Shown here piece by piece: positions 48,829-58,228 of a stretch of 64,000 bases of DNA. Source of the DNA: Xanthomonas sp. NCPPB 1128 (GTDB taxonomy: Bacteria > Pseudomonadota > Gammaproteobacteria > Xanthomonadales > Xanthomonadaceae); the NCBI RefSeq assembly GCF_001043115.1, contig NZ_LFME01000013.1, positions 1 through 64,000 of the forward strand. Reading direction: 5' to 3'. Under the pieces are notes generated by a model that saw only the letters and a list, made by a program, of their open reading frames with translations, was not told the origin of the DNA and did no database searches. Numbering within the stretch: the stretch's first letter is position 1; the number at the start of each line of letters is the position of its first letter. The position numbers and the translations under genes are program-made.

Positions 48829-49895
48829 TGGCCGGCGACCAGGACAAGACCGAGCAGCCGACCCAGCATCGCCTGGAGGAAGCGCGGAACAAGGGCGAGG
48901 TGGCGAAAAGCAGCGACATGGTCGGCATGGTGGGATTGATCGCCTTTGCATTGACGCTGATGCTGACCGTGCGCTCGATCGCGGTCGCGCTGACGCAGGC
49001 AACCGAGCGCACCCTGCTGTTGGCCGGTACCCGCCCGATCATCGGGTCGGGGCTGTTCCGCTGGCTGGAGGGAACCTACTTCGGCCTGCTGCAGGCAGTG
49101 ATGCCGATGGTGCTGGCCCTGCTGGTGGTGGGCGTGGTCGCCAACCTCGTGCAGACCGGGCCGATCCTCACCGCCTTCCCGCTGAAGCCTAGCGCCCAGC
49201 GGCTGAATCCGGCGACGACGGTCAAGCGGCTGTTCTCGATGCGTAGCCTGTGGGAACTGGGCAAGCTCGTGGTGAAGTTGCTGTTGCTGGCGTTGATCGC
49301 CTATGCGGCGGCGAAGGCCGCGGCTAGCTTCGTCGGCCGTATCGCGTTGAGTCCGGTCACAGACCTGCCGGAGCGGCTGAAGGACGGCTTCTGGACGACC
49401 TCGCTCTATCTGTTGTCGGCGCTGCTGGTGGTGGCGTTCGCCGACCTGCTGTTCGTGCGCAAGGATCATGGCAAGCGCATGCGCATGAGCCGCCGCGAAG
49501 TCCGCGACGATGCCAAGCGCCGCGACGGCGATCCGGAGGTCAAGTCGCGGCAACGGCGGCAGATCCGCGAGTTGTTGAAGAAGGTGCGTGCGTTGCCGCG
49601 TGCGGCCGATGCCGACGTGATCCTGACCAATCCCACGCACTACGCGGTCGCGGTGAAGTACCGTCCGCGCAGCATGCGCGCGCCGGTGGTGCTGGCCAAG
49701 GGCCGCGGCTTCATGGCCGCGCGCGTCCGCGGGGTCGGAACGCGTGCGGGCGTGCCGGTCATTCGCGTTCCGGCGCTGGCACGCGCGCTGTACCGCGCCT
49801 GCGACATCGATGCGCCGGTGCCCGAGGATCTCTACGGGCAACTGGCGCCGATCTATCGGCAGCTGTACGCGCAAGGCCTGGGGAAGGCGGCATGA
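48828..49895 (+). CDS. flhB: Flagellar export switch protein FlhB
   Basis: A 355-residue protein: N-terminal DKTEQPTQHRLEEARNKGEV typical of FlhB, four membrane segments, and a cytoplasmic domain with the autocleavage site NPTH in NPTHYAVAVKY (about 265). The cleavage motif is intact, so substrate-specificity switching is possible. The start overlaps the fliR stop (TGATG). Confidence 0.97.
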   Translation: MAGDQDKTEQPTQHRLEEARNKGEVAKSSDMVGMVGLIAFALTLMLTVRSIAVALTQATERTLLLAGTRPIIGSGLFRWLEGTYFGLLQAVMPMVLALLVVGVVANLVQTGPILTAFPLKPSAQRLNPATTVKRLFSMRSLWELGKLVVKLLLLALIAYAAAKAAASFVGRIALSPVTDLPERLKDGFWTTSLYLLSALLVVAFADLLFVRKDHGKRMRMSRREVRDDAKRRDGDPEVKSRQRRQIRELLKKVRALPRAADADVILTNPTHYAVAVKYRPRSMRAPVVLAKGRGFMAARVRGVGTRAGVPVIRVPALARALYRACDIDAPVPEDLYGQLAPIYRQLYAQGLGKAA

Positions 49896-51949
49896 AGGAG
49901 CTGCTGGCGCCGCTGCTGCAGGACAAGCGCGACCTGGCCCTGGTGGGCTTGGTCGTGGGCGTGCTCATGGTGCTGTTCGTGCCGGTGCCGTCGGTGGTGC
50001 TGGATCTGCTGTTGATCATCAACATCAGCCTGGCGCTACTGATCCTGCTGGTGACTTTCTTCACCGAGTCGCCGCTCAACTTCTCCACGTTCCCGACCTT
50101 GCTGCTGCTGGCGACGATGTTCCGCCTGGCACTGAATGTGTCGGCCACACGCCTGATCCTCGATGGCGCCGATGCTGGCCGCGTCATCGCCGCGATCGGC
50201 TCGTTCGTGATCCGCGGCAACTACGTCGTGGGCATCGTGGTGTTCCTGATCCTGGTGGTGGTGCAGTACGTGGTGGTCACCACCGGCGCGCAGCGTGTCG
50301 CCGAGGTGGCCGCACGTTTCACCCTGGACAGCATGCCCGGCAAGCAGATGAGCATCGACGCCGACATGAACATGGGGCTCATCGACGAGCACGAGGCGCG
50401 CCGGCGTCGCAAGCAGATCGAGAAGGAAGCCAATTTCTACGGCGCGATGGACGGCGCGACCAAGTTCGTCAAGGGCGACGCCATCGCCGGCATCGTCATC
50501 GTCCTGATCAACATCGTCGGCGGTCTGGCGATCGGCATCGCGCAGATGGGGATGCCGTGGACGGAGGCGGTGCAGCGCTTCACCCTGCTGACGGTGGGCG
50601 ACGGTATCGTCACGCAGATCCCCTCCCTGGTCATCGCGGTGGCGACCGGCATCATCATCACCCGCGCCGCTGCCGATGCCCGGCTGGGCGCGGAGATCCC
50701 GCGCCAGGTCCTGTCCAACCCGAAGGCCTTGTTGGTGGTCGGGGCGGCGTTGCTGATGGTCCTGCTGCTGCCAGGCTTTCCCAAGTGGCCGGTGCTGCTG
50801 GTGCTGGCCGGTATCGCAGTGCTGATCAGGTTCAGCCGCAACAAGGAGCCAATGGCGGCGACCGAACCCGAAGAAGAGGCCGTCCCCGCCGCGCAGGACG
50901 ATCTGCAGCAGGCGATGCGGGTCGAGCCGGTCGAGATCAGGCTGGGCGGCGCAGTGCATGAAATGCTGTTGGGGCCGGCCGGCGACTTCGCCGAGCGCAT
51001 CGCCAGTCTGCGCAAACAGGTGGCGATGGATCTGGGATTCGTGTTGCCCAAGGTACAGACCAGCCTGCGCCAGGAACTGGATGCCGGCGGCTACGAGTTC
51101 CATCTCGAAGGCAACCGGGTGGCGCACGGCGTCCTGTATCCGGACCGGGTGCTGGCGATCAATCCCGGCGGCATCAAGACCAAGCTGGACGGGCTGGAAA
51201 CACGCGACCCGGCCTACGGTCTTCCGGCCCTGTGGATCCAGCCCGAGCAGCGGCAGAGCGCGCGTACCGCGGGCTACACGCTGGTGGAGCCGGACACCGT
51301 GCTGATCACCCATCTCAACGAGTTGGTGAAGATGCACAGCCCGGAGCTGCTCAGCCGTACCGAAACCGAGCGCCTGATGGCGCGGATGGGCGAGCGCGGC
51401 ACGGCGATGCTCAACGAGTTGGTGCCTGCCGTGCTCACCTATTCGGATATCCAGAAGACCCTGCAGATGCTGCTGCGCGAGCAGGTCAGCATTCGCAACC
51501 TCGAAGCGATCATCGAAGTGCTGCTCGATTGCGGCCGCACCATGAAGGCGCCGGCCGAACTGGCCGAACGCGTGCGCGAGCGACTGGGCGCAACCATCTG
51601 CCAGCGCTATGTGGACCCGCGCGGCGAACTGAACGTGCTGACCCTGGAGCCTGGCATCGAGCGGGCCTTGATGGGCAACCAGCGGGCGACGGAAGGGCGC
51701 GCTTCGCTGTTCAACGACATGGCGGAACTGGACGGTTTCGTGCGCCAGCTCTCGCGCTCCGCCGAAACGATGATGGGACGGAGCCTGCAGCCGGTGCTGC
51801 TGTGCCCATCGCCGCTGCGGCGTCCGTTGCGCGCCTTGATCCAGCGATCGCTGCCGCACGTCGCCGTGCTCGGTCTGAACGAGATCCCCTCCACCACCAT
51901 GGTCCGCTCGTTCGCGGCCGTGGGCACTTCCTTGCAGGCGGCCGCATGA
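49892..51949 (+). CDS. flhA: Flagellar export protein FlhA
   Basis: A 685-residue protein of standard length. The N-terminal half has eight membrane segments with the conserved FHIPEP-family loop (DSMPGKQMSIDADMNMGLI, about 145-165), followed by ARRRRKQIEKEANFYGAMDG. The C-terminal cytoplasmic half forms the nonameric ring that docks chaperones and FliI/FliH/FliJ. The start overlaps the flhB stop. Confidence 0.97.
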   Translation: MKELLAPLLQDKRDLALVGLVVGVLMVLFVPVPSVVLDLLLIINISLALLILLVTFFTESPLNFSTFPTLLLLATMFRLALNVSATRLILDGADAGRVIAAIGSFVIRGNYVVGIVVFLILVVVQYVVVTTGAQRVAEVAARFTLDSMPGKQMSIDADMNMGLIDEHEARRRRKQIEKEANFYGAMDGATKFVKGDAIAGIVIVLINIVGGLAIGIAQMGMPWTEAVQRFTLLTVGDGIVTQIPSLVIAVATGIIITRAAADARLGAEIPRQVLSNPKALLVVGAALLMVLLLPGFPKWPVLLVLAGIAVLIRFSRNKEPMAATEPEEEAVPAAQDDLQQAMRVEPVEIRLGGAVHEMLLGPAGDFAERIASLRKQVAMDLGFVLPKVQTSLRQELDAGGYEFHLEGNRVAHGVLYPDRVLAINPGGIKTKLDGLETRDPAYGLPALWIQPEQRQSARTAGYTLVEPDTVLITHLNELVKMHSPELLSRTETERLMARMGERGTAMLNELVPAVLTYSDIQKTLQMLLREQVSIRNLEAIIEVLLDCGRTMKAPAELAERVRERLGATICQRYVDPRGELNVLTLEPGIERALMGNQRATEGRASLFNDMAELDGFVRQLSRSAETMMGRSLQPVLLCPSPLRRPLRALIQRSLPHVAVLGLNEIPSTTMVRSFAAVGTSLQAAA

Positions 51950-52614
51950 GCGACGCGATCAATGCCATCAGCCGCAGCCTGAATGCGGATGTCGAAGGCC
52001 TCACTGCCATCAGTCGGAACGTGGCCAACATCAATACGCCGGGTTACCAGTCGGTGCGCGGCGTTCCGGATTTCGCCACCGTTTCGGGGATGCGCGGCGC
52101 GCTGCAACTGAGCGACGGGCCATTGAAGGAAACGCAGCGCGGTCTCGATCTGGCCTTGCGCGGCAATGGCTTTTTCGTGGTGCAGGACGGAGAGCAGCGG
52201 GTGCTGACGCGGTCGGGCTCGTTCGTCCGTTCGGCGGACGGCATGCTGGTGACGCGCGACGGCATGCCGGTCCTCACCGACAGCGGCCCGTTGACGTTGC
52301 CGCAGGGCGACATCCGCGTAGAGCGCGATGGCGCAGTCTGGAGCGGCGACCAGTCGCTCGGGCGCCTGCTGCTGGTGGACGTCGCCGATGCCGGCCGGTT
52401 GCTGCCCGCGGCCGGTGGCTACCGTTACGACGGGGCGCTGCAGGACTGGAACGGCACCGTCGAGCAGGGCGCGGTCGAGCAATCGAATGTCGATGCCGCG
52501 GAGCAGACATTGCAGCTGATCGAACTGACGCGCCATGCCGAATCCGTGCAACGCGTGATTTCTCTCTACGACAAGGTGCTCGATGTGGGCATCAACCGCG
52601 TCGGCGACAACTAA
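51946..52614 (+). CDS. flgF: Flagellar proximal rod protein FlgF
   Basis: A 222-residue rod/hook-family protein: N-terminal NVANINTPGYQ, internal GLDLALRGNGFFVVQDGEQR, and C-terminal EQSNVDAAEQTLQLIELTRHAESVQR. The last element matches rod proteins of the FlgF type. Overlaps flhA by four bases; flgG follows after 12 bases. Confidence 0.9.
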   Translation: MSDAINAISRSLNADVEGLTAISRNVANINTPGYQSVRGVPDFATVSGMRGALQLSDGPLKETQRGLDLALRGNGFFVVQDGEQRVLTRSGSFVRSADGMLVTRDGMPVLTDSGPLTLPQGDIRVERDGAVWSGDQSLGRLLLVDVADAGRLLPAAGGYRYDGALQDWNGTVEQGAVEQSNVDAAEQTLQLIELTRHAESVQRVISLYDKVLDVGINRVGDN

Positions 52615-52626
52615 CAGGGCACTCTC

Positions 52627-53394
52627 ATGATCGATGCGCTTTATATCTCGTCCAGCGGCCTGCGCAGCCAGCAGCAGCAGATCGACGTCATTTCCAACAA
52701 TGTCGCCAACATGCAGACGCCCGGCTTCAAGCGTGGGCGGGTGAACTTCGCCGAAATCGCCAATGTGCCGATGGCTGGCGAGAGCATCGACCAGGCGGCC
52801 ATGCTGCATGGCGGCGGCACGCGGGTCATGTCCACGACCATGGAGTTCGGCGCGGGTGCGATGCAGCCCACCCGCAACACCTTGGACGTGGCCATCGACG
52901 GGAGCGGCTTCTTCGAACTCGAAAATGCCAATGGCGAACGTTTCTACACTCGCTCGGGCCAATTCCGGCTGGACGCGCAGGGCTATCTGACGGCGGTCAA
53001 CGGCATGCGGTTGGCACCTGGCATCCAGGTCCCCAGCGGCGCGTCCGATCTGTTGATTTCCAGCGCGGGCGAAGTCAGTGCGACGTTGGAGGGAGCGCAA
53101 GAACGCAGCGTGCTGGGCACCATCGATCTGGTGACCTTCGCCTCCACCGAAGGGCTGAGCGCATATGGCGACAACGTATTCCAGGCCAGTAGCCGTTCCG
53201 GGGAGCCGATCGTCGCCACGGCAGGCGTGGATGGCGCGGGCAAGTTGCAGCAGGGCTATCTGGAGTCCGCAAACGTCGACATGATCGACGAAATGACCGG
53301 GCTGGTGCTGGCGCAGCGTGCGTATCAGCTGAATGCGCGCGTGCTGCAGGCATCCGATCAGGTGCTGGAAACCATCAACAACCTGCGCCGCTGA
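52627..53394 (+). CDS. flgG: Flagellar distal rod protein FlgG
   Basis: A 255-residue protein with NNVANMQTPGFKRGRVNF near the start, LDVAIDGSGFFELE in the middle and LESANVDMIDEMTGLVLAQRAYQLNAR at the end, all FlgG hallmarks. Length is standard (about 260). The stop overlaps the flgA start. Confidence 0.95.
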   Translation: MIDALYISSSGLRSQQQQIDVISNNVANMQTPGFKRGRVNFAEIANVPMAGESIDQAAMLHGGGTRVMSTTMEFGAGAMQPTRNTLDVAIDGSGFFELENANGERFYTRSGQFRLDAQGYLTAVNGMRLAPGIQVPSGASDLLISSAGEVSATLEGAQERSVLGTIDLVTFASTEGLSAYGDNVFQASSRSGEPIVATAGVDGAGKLQQGYLESANVDMIDEMTGLVLAQRAYQLNARVLQASDQVLETINNLRR

Positions 53395-54101
53395 TGACCC
53401 GTTTCGTGCTCCTGCTATTGGCGGTATGCCCGATGTGGGCGATCGCTGCGACGACGACCCTGGCCCCGGAGCGTCTGGTCGAGTGCGCCAGTGCCTACCT
53501 GCACGGTCTGCCGTCGTCGGTGGCCGGGCAGTTGGAGCTGGAACCGAGCGCGCCGGTCGAATCGCATCTCGACGCGGAGCCTGCCGCGGTCACGCTCGAG
53601 GCTGGCACGATCGCAGGCGCGTGGCCGCGGGCACGGGTCGGCGTGCCGGTACGGATCCTGGTCGATGGCAAGACGCAGCAGACCAGAATGGTGTGGTTCT
53701 CGGCGAAATGGTGGGCGCAGGTGCCGGTCTATGCGGACCGCTACGCCAAGGGCACGGCGTATGGCTCGCTGGCGACCCGATCCGCCCGCGTGAATGTCGC
53801 GGGCCTGGCCCAGCGCGGCCCGACCATGGCGGACGCGGCATCCGCTGCCGCACTGCGCCTGCGGCGCGAAGTGCGCGCGGGCGACGTGGTGCTGGCATCG
53901 GATTTCCAGCAGCCGCGTACGGTGGAGCAGCGCGAGCGCGTGATGTTGCGGCTGACCCAGGGGGCGGTGGTAGTACGCATGCCGGCGCTGGCCATCGATG
54001 GCGGTCAAGCCGGCGAATTGATCGCCGTGGTGCCGGAGGGCGCACACGACGCGGTCAAGGCGCGCGTCGTGGCGCGAGGGGAGGTGGCGATTGAACGCTG
54101 A
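53394..54101 (+). CDS. flgA: P-ring assembly chaperone FlgA
   Basis: A 235-residue periplasmic protein with a signal peptide (FVLLLLAVCPMWAIAA). The C-terminal SAF-type domain is seen in LRREVRAGDVVLASDFQQP and the closing AVVPEGAHDAVKARVVARGEV. FlgA helps FlgI polymerise. It overlaps flgH by 11 bases. Inclusion of flgA-flgH-flgI implies the apparatus crosses the outer membrane. Confidence 0.88.
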   Translation: MTRFVLLLLAVCPMWAIAATTTLAPERLVECASAYLHGLPSSVAGQLELEPSAPVESHLDAEPAAVTLEAGTIAGAWPRARVGVPVRILVDGKTQQTRMVWFSAKWWAQVPVYADRYAKGTAYGSLATRSARVNVAGLAQRGPTMADAASAAALRLRREVRAGDVVLASDFQQPRTVEQRERVMLRLTQGAVVVRMPALAIDGGQAGELIAVVPEGAHDAVKARVVARGEVAIER

Positions 54102-54681
54102 ACGTATGTGGTCCCGGGCAGTGCCGCTGCTGCTGGCGTTCGGTATGGCGCATGCGGCCATCGCCCAGGAAAGCCTGATCAATCCCGATACCTACCGCGG
54201 CATCGCCTCGGATCGGCGTGCCTACCGGGTGGGCGACATCCTGACGGTCAATGTGCTCGAGGCTGCGCGTGCGCGGTCCAGCGCCGCGACCGATGCCGGA
54301 TCGGACGTGCGGGTGAGCGGTACGGCGGGCAACAATGCCTATCGCGGCGCATTCGATGCGAGCCTGGCTGGCGGTACCAAGGGCAGCGGCGAAACCTCCC
54401 GCGTCGGCGAGCTTCGGACCCAGCTGTCGGTTCGGGTCACGGCGGTGCTTCCCGACGGGTCGCTGGCGGTCGAAGGCGAGCAGTCGCTGACCATCAACAA
54501 GGAAGACCAGCACATCGTGCTGAGCGGCATCGTGCGACCCGACGATATTCTTTCGGACAATACGGTCTGGTCGCATCGCCTGGCAAACGCGCATGTGCAG
54601 TTCGACGGAAAGGGCGCGGTGGCCGAATCGCAGCGGCAGAGCATGGTGTACCGGGTGCTGAAATGGCTGAGGGTGCTATGA
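54091..54681 (+). CDS. flgH: Flagellar L-ring protein FlgH, without lipobox
   Basis: A 196-residue protein from TTG 54091, which has GGGGAGGTG upstream; an ATG at 54106 has none. FlgH features are DRRAYRVGDILTVNVLEAA, GELRTQLSVRVTAVLPDGSLAV and the end RPDDILSDNTVWSHRLANA. The signal peptide (LLLAFGMAHAAIAQ) carries no Cys at its end, and none occurs elsewhere in the N-terminal region. Standard FlgH is a lipoprotein anchored in the outer membrane, so this one must be held differently. Confidence 0.9.
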   Translation: MNAERMWSRAVPLLLAFGMAHAAIAQESLINPDTYRGIASDRRAYRVGDILTVNVLEAARARSSAATDAGSDVRVSGTAGNNAYRGAFDASLAGGTKGSGETSRVGELRTQLSVRVTAVLPDGSLAVEGEQSLTINKEDQHIVLSGIVRPDDILSDNTVWSHRLANAHVQFDGKGAVAESQRQSMVYRVLKWLRVL

Positions 54682-55796
54682 AATTCCTGCATCCGTTCGT
54701 CCTGCTTGTCGGCATGTTCGCCGGCGCTGCGTCGGCGACTGAAAGCCATGAAGTCAAAGTCAAGGACGTGGCCCGTATCGCCGGCGTCCGCGAAAATCCG
54801 CTGACCGGGTATGGACTGGTGTTCGGACTGTCCGGCTCAGGCGACTCTCCGCGCAACCGCGCGACGGTGCAGTCGGTCGCCAATACGCTGCGCAACTTCG
54901 GGGTGGCGGTCGAGCTGAACGATCTGTCCAGCCGCAACGTTGCGGCCGTGCTGGTGACCGCGAAGTTGCCGGCGTTCGCGGAGCCGGGTCAACCGCTGGA
55001 CGTGCAGGTGTCCTCGGCCGGCGATGCGCGCAGCCTAACCGGTGGCACGCTCATGCTCGCGCCGCTGTCCGGCCCGGACGGCAAGGTCTATGCGATCGCG
55101 CAGGGCGCGATCTCCGTCGGCGGCTACCAGTTCGAGGCCGTCACCGCCTCGGTGCAGAAGAACCATCCGACCGTGGGCTGGATCCCCTCGGGTGCGACCG
55201 TCGAACGCGCGGCGCCGCTGGATGTTGCCGGTCAGCCCGGCACGCTCAGCGTGCTGCTGGAAGAAGCCGATTTCACCACCGCCAACCGCATCGCCGAGGC
55301 GATCACGCGCACGGTGCCGGGCGCGACCGCCACGGCAGAGCACGCGGGCAAGGTGGTCGTCCGCTTCCGCGACGATGGCAACCGCGTTGCGCGGATCTCA
55401 CAGGTCGAGAACGTCCGCGTGGCGCGAGAGCGGCCGGCACGCGTGGTCATCAATGAACGCACCGGCACCGTCGTGGCGGGAGGCGATATCCGGGTGGGCC
55501 AGGTCAGCATCTCGCATGGAGACCTGCGCGTGGAGATCGCGACGCACTACAGCGTCTCCCAGCCGGATGGCCTGCTGGTCCGCCCGGGTCCGGGCATCCG
55601 CAGCGTGCTGGTGCCCGAAAGCGAGATCAAGACCGAGGAGGGCGTTGCGCCGGTAGTGAAGATCGCCGAAGGCGCCACGGTCGCCGAGCTGATCTCGGCG
55701 CTGCGCGCGGTGAAGCTCTCCACCCGCGACGTGATCGCGGTACTGCAGTCCATCAAGTCGGCGGGCGCGCTCGACGGCGAACTGGTCATTCAATAG
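54678..55796 (+). CDS. flgI: Flagellar P-ring protein FlgI
   Basis: A 372-residue periplasmic protein with a signal peptide (LLVGMFAGAASA). Family text includes VKDVARIAGVRENPLTGYGLV, GLSGSGDS and KNVAAVLVTAKLP-like NVAAVLVTAKLPAFA, and near the end GATVAELISALRAVKLSTRDV. Length is standard. The start overlaps the flgH stop. Confidence 0.96.
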   Translation: MKFLHPFVLLVGMFAGAASATESHEVKVKDVARIAGVRENPLTGYGLVFGLSGSGDSPRNRATVQSVANTLRNFGVAVELNDLSSRNVAAVLVTAKLPAFAEPGQPLDVQVSSAGDARSLTGGTLMLAPLSGPDGKVYAIAQGAISVGGYQFEAVTASVQKNHPTVGWIPSGATVERAAPLDVAGQPGTLSVLLEEADFTTANRIAEAITRTVPGATATAEHAGKVVVRFRDDGNRVARISQVENVRVARERPARVVINERTGTVVAGGDIRVGQVSISHGDLRVEIATHYSVSQPDGLLVRPGPGIRSVLVPESEIKTEEGVAPVVKIAEGATVAELISALRAVKLSTRDVIAVLQSIKSAGALDGELVIQ

Positions 55797-55804
55797 GACA
55801 TGTC

Positions 55805-56176
55805 ATGGCGCACGATCTGACCGTCGATGCCGTACGTACGGCATTGGGCGTAAGCAAACTGAAAGCGGAAGTCGCAGGCTGGAACATCGTCAACGCGTCC
55901 GCCGCCAACGCCACCCGCTTCGTCGTCGACGATACAGAGGCCACGCGTCTGCTGGAAGCCGCAGCGGGTGCGACGCCGCAGGACGTTGCCGGGTTGCTGC
56001 ACGACCCGGTCAAGGGGTCCCTGGCAGTGGTGAACGAACGCAACGATCTGCCGCAGGCCTCGCTCGACGAACTGGTCGCCGATTCGGTGTCGGCGGGTCT
56101 CAACTATCAGGCGCTGACCGAATCGCTGAGCCGGCATTTCGGTCTGATGCGCCTGGCGATTACCGGAAGGAGCTGA
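55805..56176 (+). CDS. flgB: Flagellar rod protein FlgB (divergent)
   Basis: A 123-residue protein assigned to FlgB from its position before flgC and from the C-terminal LDELVADSVSAGLNYQALTE followed by SLSRHFGLMRLAI, matching the FlgB end. The N-terminal rod signature (normally A-NIAN-x-x-TPGY) is degenerate: GWNIVNASAANATRF. Length is close to the usual 130. A FlgJ-type rod-cap identity was considered and rejected on the C-terminal match. Confidence 0.75.
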   Translation: MAHDLTVDAVRTALGVSKLKAEVAGWNIVNASAANATRFVVDDTEATRLLEAAAGATPQDVAGLLHDPVKGSLAVVNERNDLPQASLDELVADSVSAGLNYQALTESLSRHFGLMRLAITGRS

Positions 56177-56177
56177 G

Positions 56178-56558
56178 ATGGGCATCGACGCAATCCTGGA
56201 AGCAAGCCGCGCAGGCATGCAGAACGAACGGCTGCGCATGGATGAGGCGGGGCGGCACATCGCGGTCGCCAACCGTGCCCTCGATCCGAATCAACTGACC
56301 AAGACCGGTCCGTCGTTCGCGACGCTGGTGGGACAGGACGAGGGCGTGTCCGCCGCGCGCGAGCTCGGGACGCGGACGGTGCTGGATCCGAAGCATCCGA
56401 TGGCCGACGCGAAGGGCATGGTGCACTACCCCGCGGTGGACATGGTCGGCGAAATGACCACGCTGATGACGGCCAGCCGCGGCTATGAGGCCAATGTCCG
56501 GTCCTTCAACGTATTGCGCAGCATGGTGCTGCGTGCATTGGAAATCGGGGGCAAATGA
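56178..56558 (+). CDS. flgC: Flagellar rod protein FlgC (divergent)
   Basis: A 126-residue protein with AAGGAG before its ATG. The C-terminus is clear FlgC: HPMADAKGMVHYPAVDMVGE followed by MTTLMTASRGYEANV. The N-terminal signature is altered (GRHIAVANRALDPNQ in place of AxNIANAxT). The stop overlaps the fliE start. Confidence 0.88.
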   Translation: MGIDAILEASRAGMQNERLRMDEAGRHIAVANRALDPNQLTKTGPSFATLVGQDEGVSAARELGTRTVLDPKHPMADAKGMVHYPAVDMVGEMTTLMTASRGYEANVRSFNVLRSMVLRALEIGGK

Positions 56559-56860
56559 GCATGTCGGCGATAGAGGCGGTGACATCGCTGCTGGCCCATG
56601 CCGGAACGGAAGCGCCCGTGGCGCCATCGGCGCTGCAGCCGGCCGATTTCGGCCGCATCGTCGAACAGGGTGTGGCCAAGGTCGATCAGGCGCTGGGCGC
56701 GGCGGACCAGAACGTGCGCGAGTTGGCCGCGGGCCACGATATCGCGCCGCACGACCTGATGATCTCCCTGGAAGAGGCGCGGATGCACCTGATGCTGTTC
56801 TCGGAGGTGCGGAATCGACTGGTGGAAGGCTATCAAGAGCTTTCCAGGATGCAGCTGTAA
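56555..56860 (+). CDS. fliE: Flagellar MS-ring/rod junction protein FliE
   Basis: A 101-residue helical protein in the usual fliE-fliF order. The C-terminal HDLMISLEEARMHLMLFSEV followed by RNRLVEGYQELSRMQ is the FliE signature. It joins the MS ring to the proximal rod. Confidence 0.93.
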   Translation: MSMSAIEAVTSLLAHAGTEAPVAPSALQPADFGRIVEQGVAKVDQALGAADQNVRELAAGHDIAPHDLMISLEEARMHLMLFSEVRNRLVEGYQELSRMQL

Positions 56861-56872
56861 GGACCCGGACAC

Positions 56873-58228
56873 GTGGCGCTTCTGACCAATACCTACTCCG
56901 CCTTGAGCCAGTCCCGGCGCCGCGGCCTTCTGCTTGGCTTGCTGGTGATCGTGCTGGCCACCGCCGGCGCGCTGTGGTGGGCGCTGTCCTCCCGTCAGGC
57001 GCTGCTGTTCGGGGACCTGAAGGAATCCGACGCCGCGGAGGTCTCCACGGCGCTGGACGAGTGGAAGGTGCCGCACAGCTATACCAATGATGGAAGCGGG
57101 ATCCTGGTCGAGCAATCCCAGGTGCATCCGCTGCGGATGCGCCTGGTATCGGCCGGCATTCCCAAAGGCGGACATGTCGGTTTCGAGCTGTTCGATCACA
57201 GCGAGCTGGGGGTCACCGAATTCGCGCAGCGCATCAGCTACCAACGCGCGCTGCAAGGCGAGATCGAACGGACGATCGCGACCATTCCCGGCGTGCAGAA
57301 CGTACGCGTGCATCTGTCGATCCGCCGTCCGGGCATGTTCCTGGCCGAGGATGGCGAGTCCAAGGCGTCCGTTGCCGTTGCGCTCGCGCCTGGCACACGG
57401 CTCGATGCGCGACAGGTGGCCGGCATCCGCAACCTGGTCGCCGCCGCGGTGGATGGCCTGAAGGCAGATTCGGTCATCGTCGTTGGTCCCTCGGGGTTGC
57501 AGCTCGGTGGCGGAGAGGCCGATGGTGGAGAGGCCGCCAGCGAGCGTGGTGGTGCCGCGCGCACACTCGCTGCGCAATACGAGAGCGACATCCGCAAGCT
57601 GCTGGCCAACGCACCCGGCGGCGAGAACGCTGCGGTGTCCGTCAATGTCCAGATGAACTTTGACAAGGTGCGCAAGACCAGCGAGCGGGTGGTCGACGCG
57701 CCGGGCCAAGGGGCGGGAGCCGTTGTACGCCGCAGCGCAAGTTCGGACAAGGCGACAGAGGGGGCCGGCAATGGCCTGCTCAGCGAGCAGATCGAGTACG
57801 CGCATGGAACGGACAAGGAAGAAGTGACCAAGGCGATGGGCAGGATCGAGCGCATTTCCGTCGCCGTGGTGTTGGCTGCGCCGGTCGACGCCGTGCAGCA
57901 GCAACATCTGCAGCGGCTGGTCGCAGCGGCGGTTGGTGTCGATGCAACGCGCGGCGATGTCGTGGAAATCGGGGTACTGCCCACGCCTGCACGGGTCGGA
58001 GCATCCGGAGCAGCGCCTGCGCTTGTATCGCGCTCTGCCGTGCGGTCGGCGCCGCTGCAGCGGGATGGCATTCCGATGTTGGTTGCGGTTCTGGTTGGCC
58101 TGGCGGGCATCGCGATCGGCCTCCTTGCCGGTTGGCTGATGGCCCGCCGTGCCCGCTACCTGAGTCCGCGCGAGAGCGAGGCCGCCGCGGCGCAGATTCG
58201 CGCCTGGCTGGCGGTGGCGCCGAAATGA
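56873..58228 (+). CDS. fliF: Flagellar MS-ring protein FliF (short)
   Basis: A 451-residue protein starting at GTG. Membrane segment near 18-45, then the YscJ/FliF ring-building domain with VPHSYTNDGSGILVEQSQV and QRISYQRALQGEIERTI, and a second membrane segment near 395-420 (AVLVGLAGIAIGLLAGWLM). About 100 residues shorter than standard FliF, mostly in the loop before the second helix. A short cytoplasmic tail with QIRAWL retains what looks like the FliG-binding end. Confidence 0.92.
   Translation: MALLTNTYSALSQSRRRGLLLGLLVIVLATAGALWWALSSRQALLFGDLKESDAAEVSTALDEWKVPHSYTNDGSGILVEQSQVHPLRMRLVSAGIPKGGHVGFELFDHSELGVTEFAQRISYQRALQGEIERTIATIPGVQNVRVHLSIRRPGMFLAEDGESKASVAVALAPGTRLDARQVAGIRNLVAAAVDGLKADSVIVVGPSGLQLGGGEADGGEAASERGGAARTLAAQYESDIRKLLANAPGGENAAVSVNVQMNFDKVRKTSERVVDAPGQGAGAVVRRSASSDKATEGAGNGLLSEQIEYAHGTDKEEVTKAMGRIERISVAVVLAAPVDAVQQQHLQRLVAAAVGVDATRGDVVEIGVLPTPARVGASGAAPALVSRSAVRSAPLQRDGIPMLVAVLVGLAGIAIGLLAGWLMARRARYLSPRESEAAAAQIRAWLAVAPK

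Noticed and set aside
55805-56176. Identification of this gene as flgJ
   Set aside because: The C-terminal segment matches FlgB and it directly precedes flgC; no rod-capping or muramidase feature is present.
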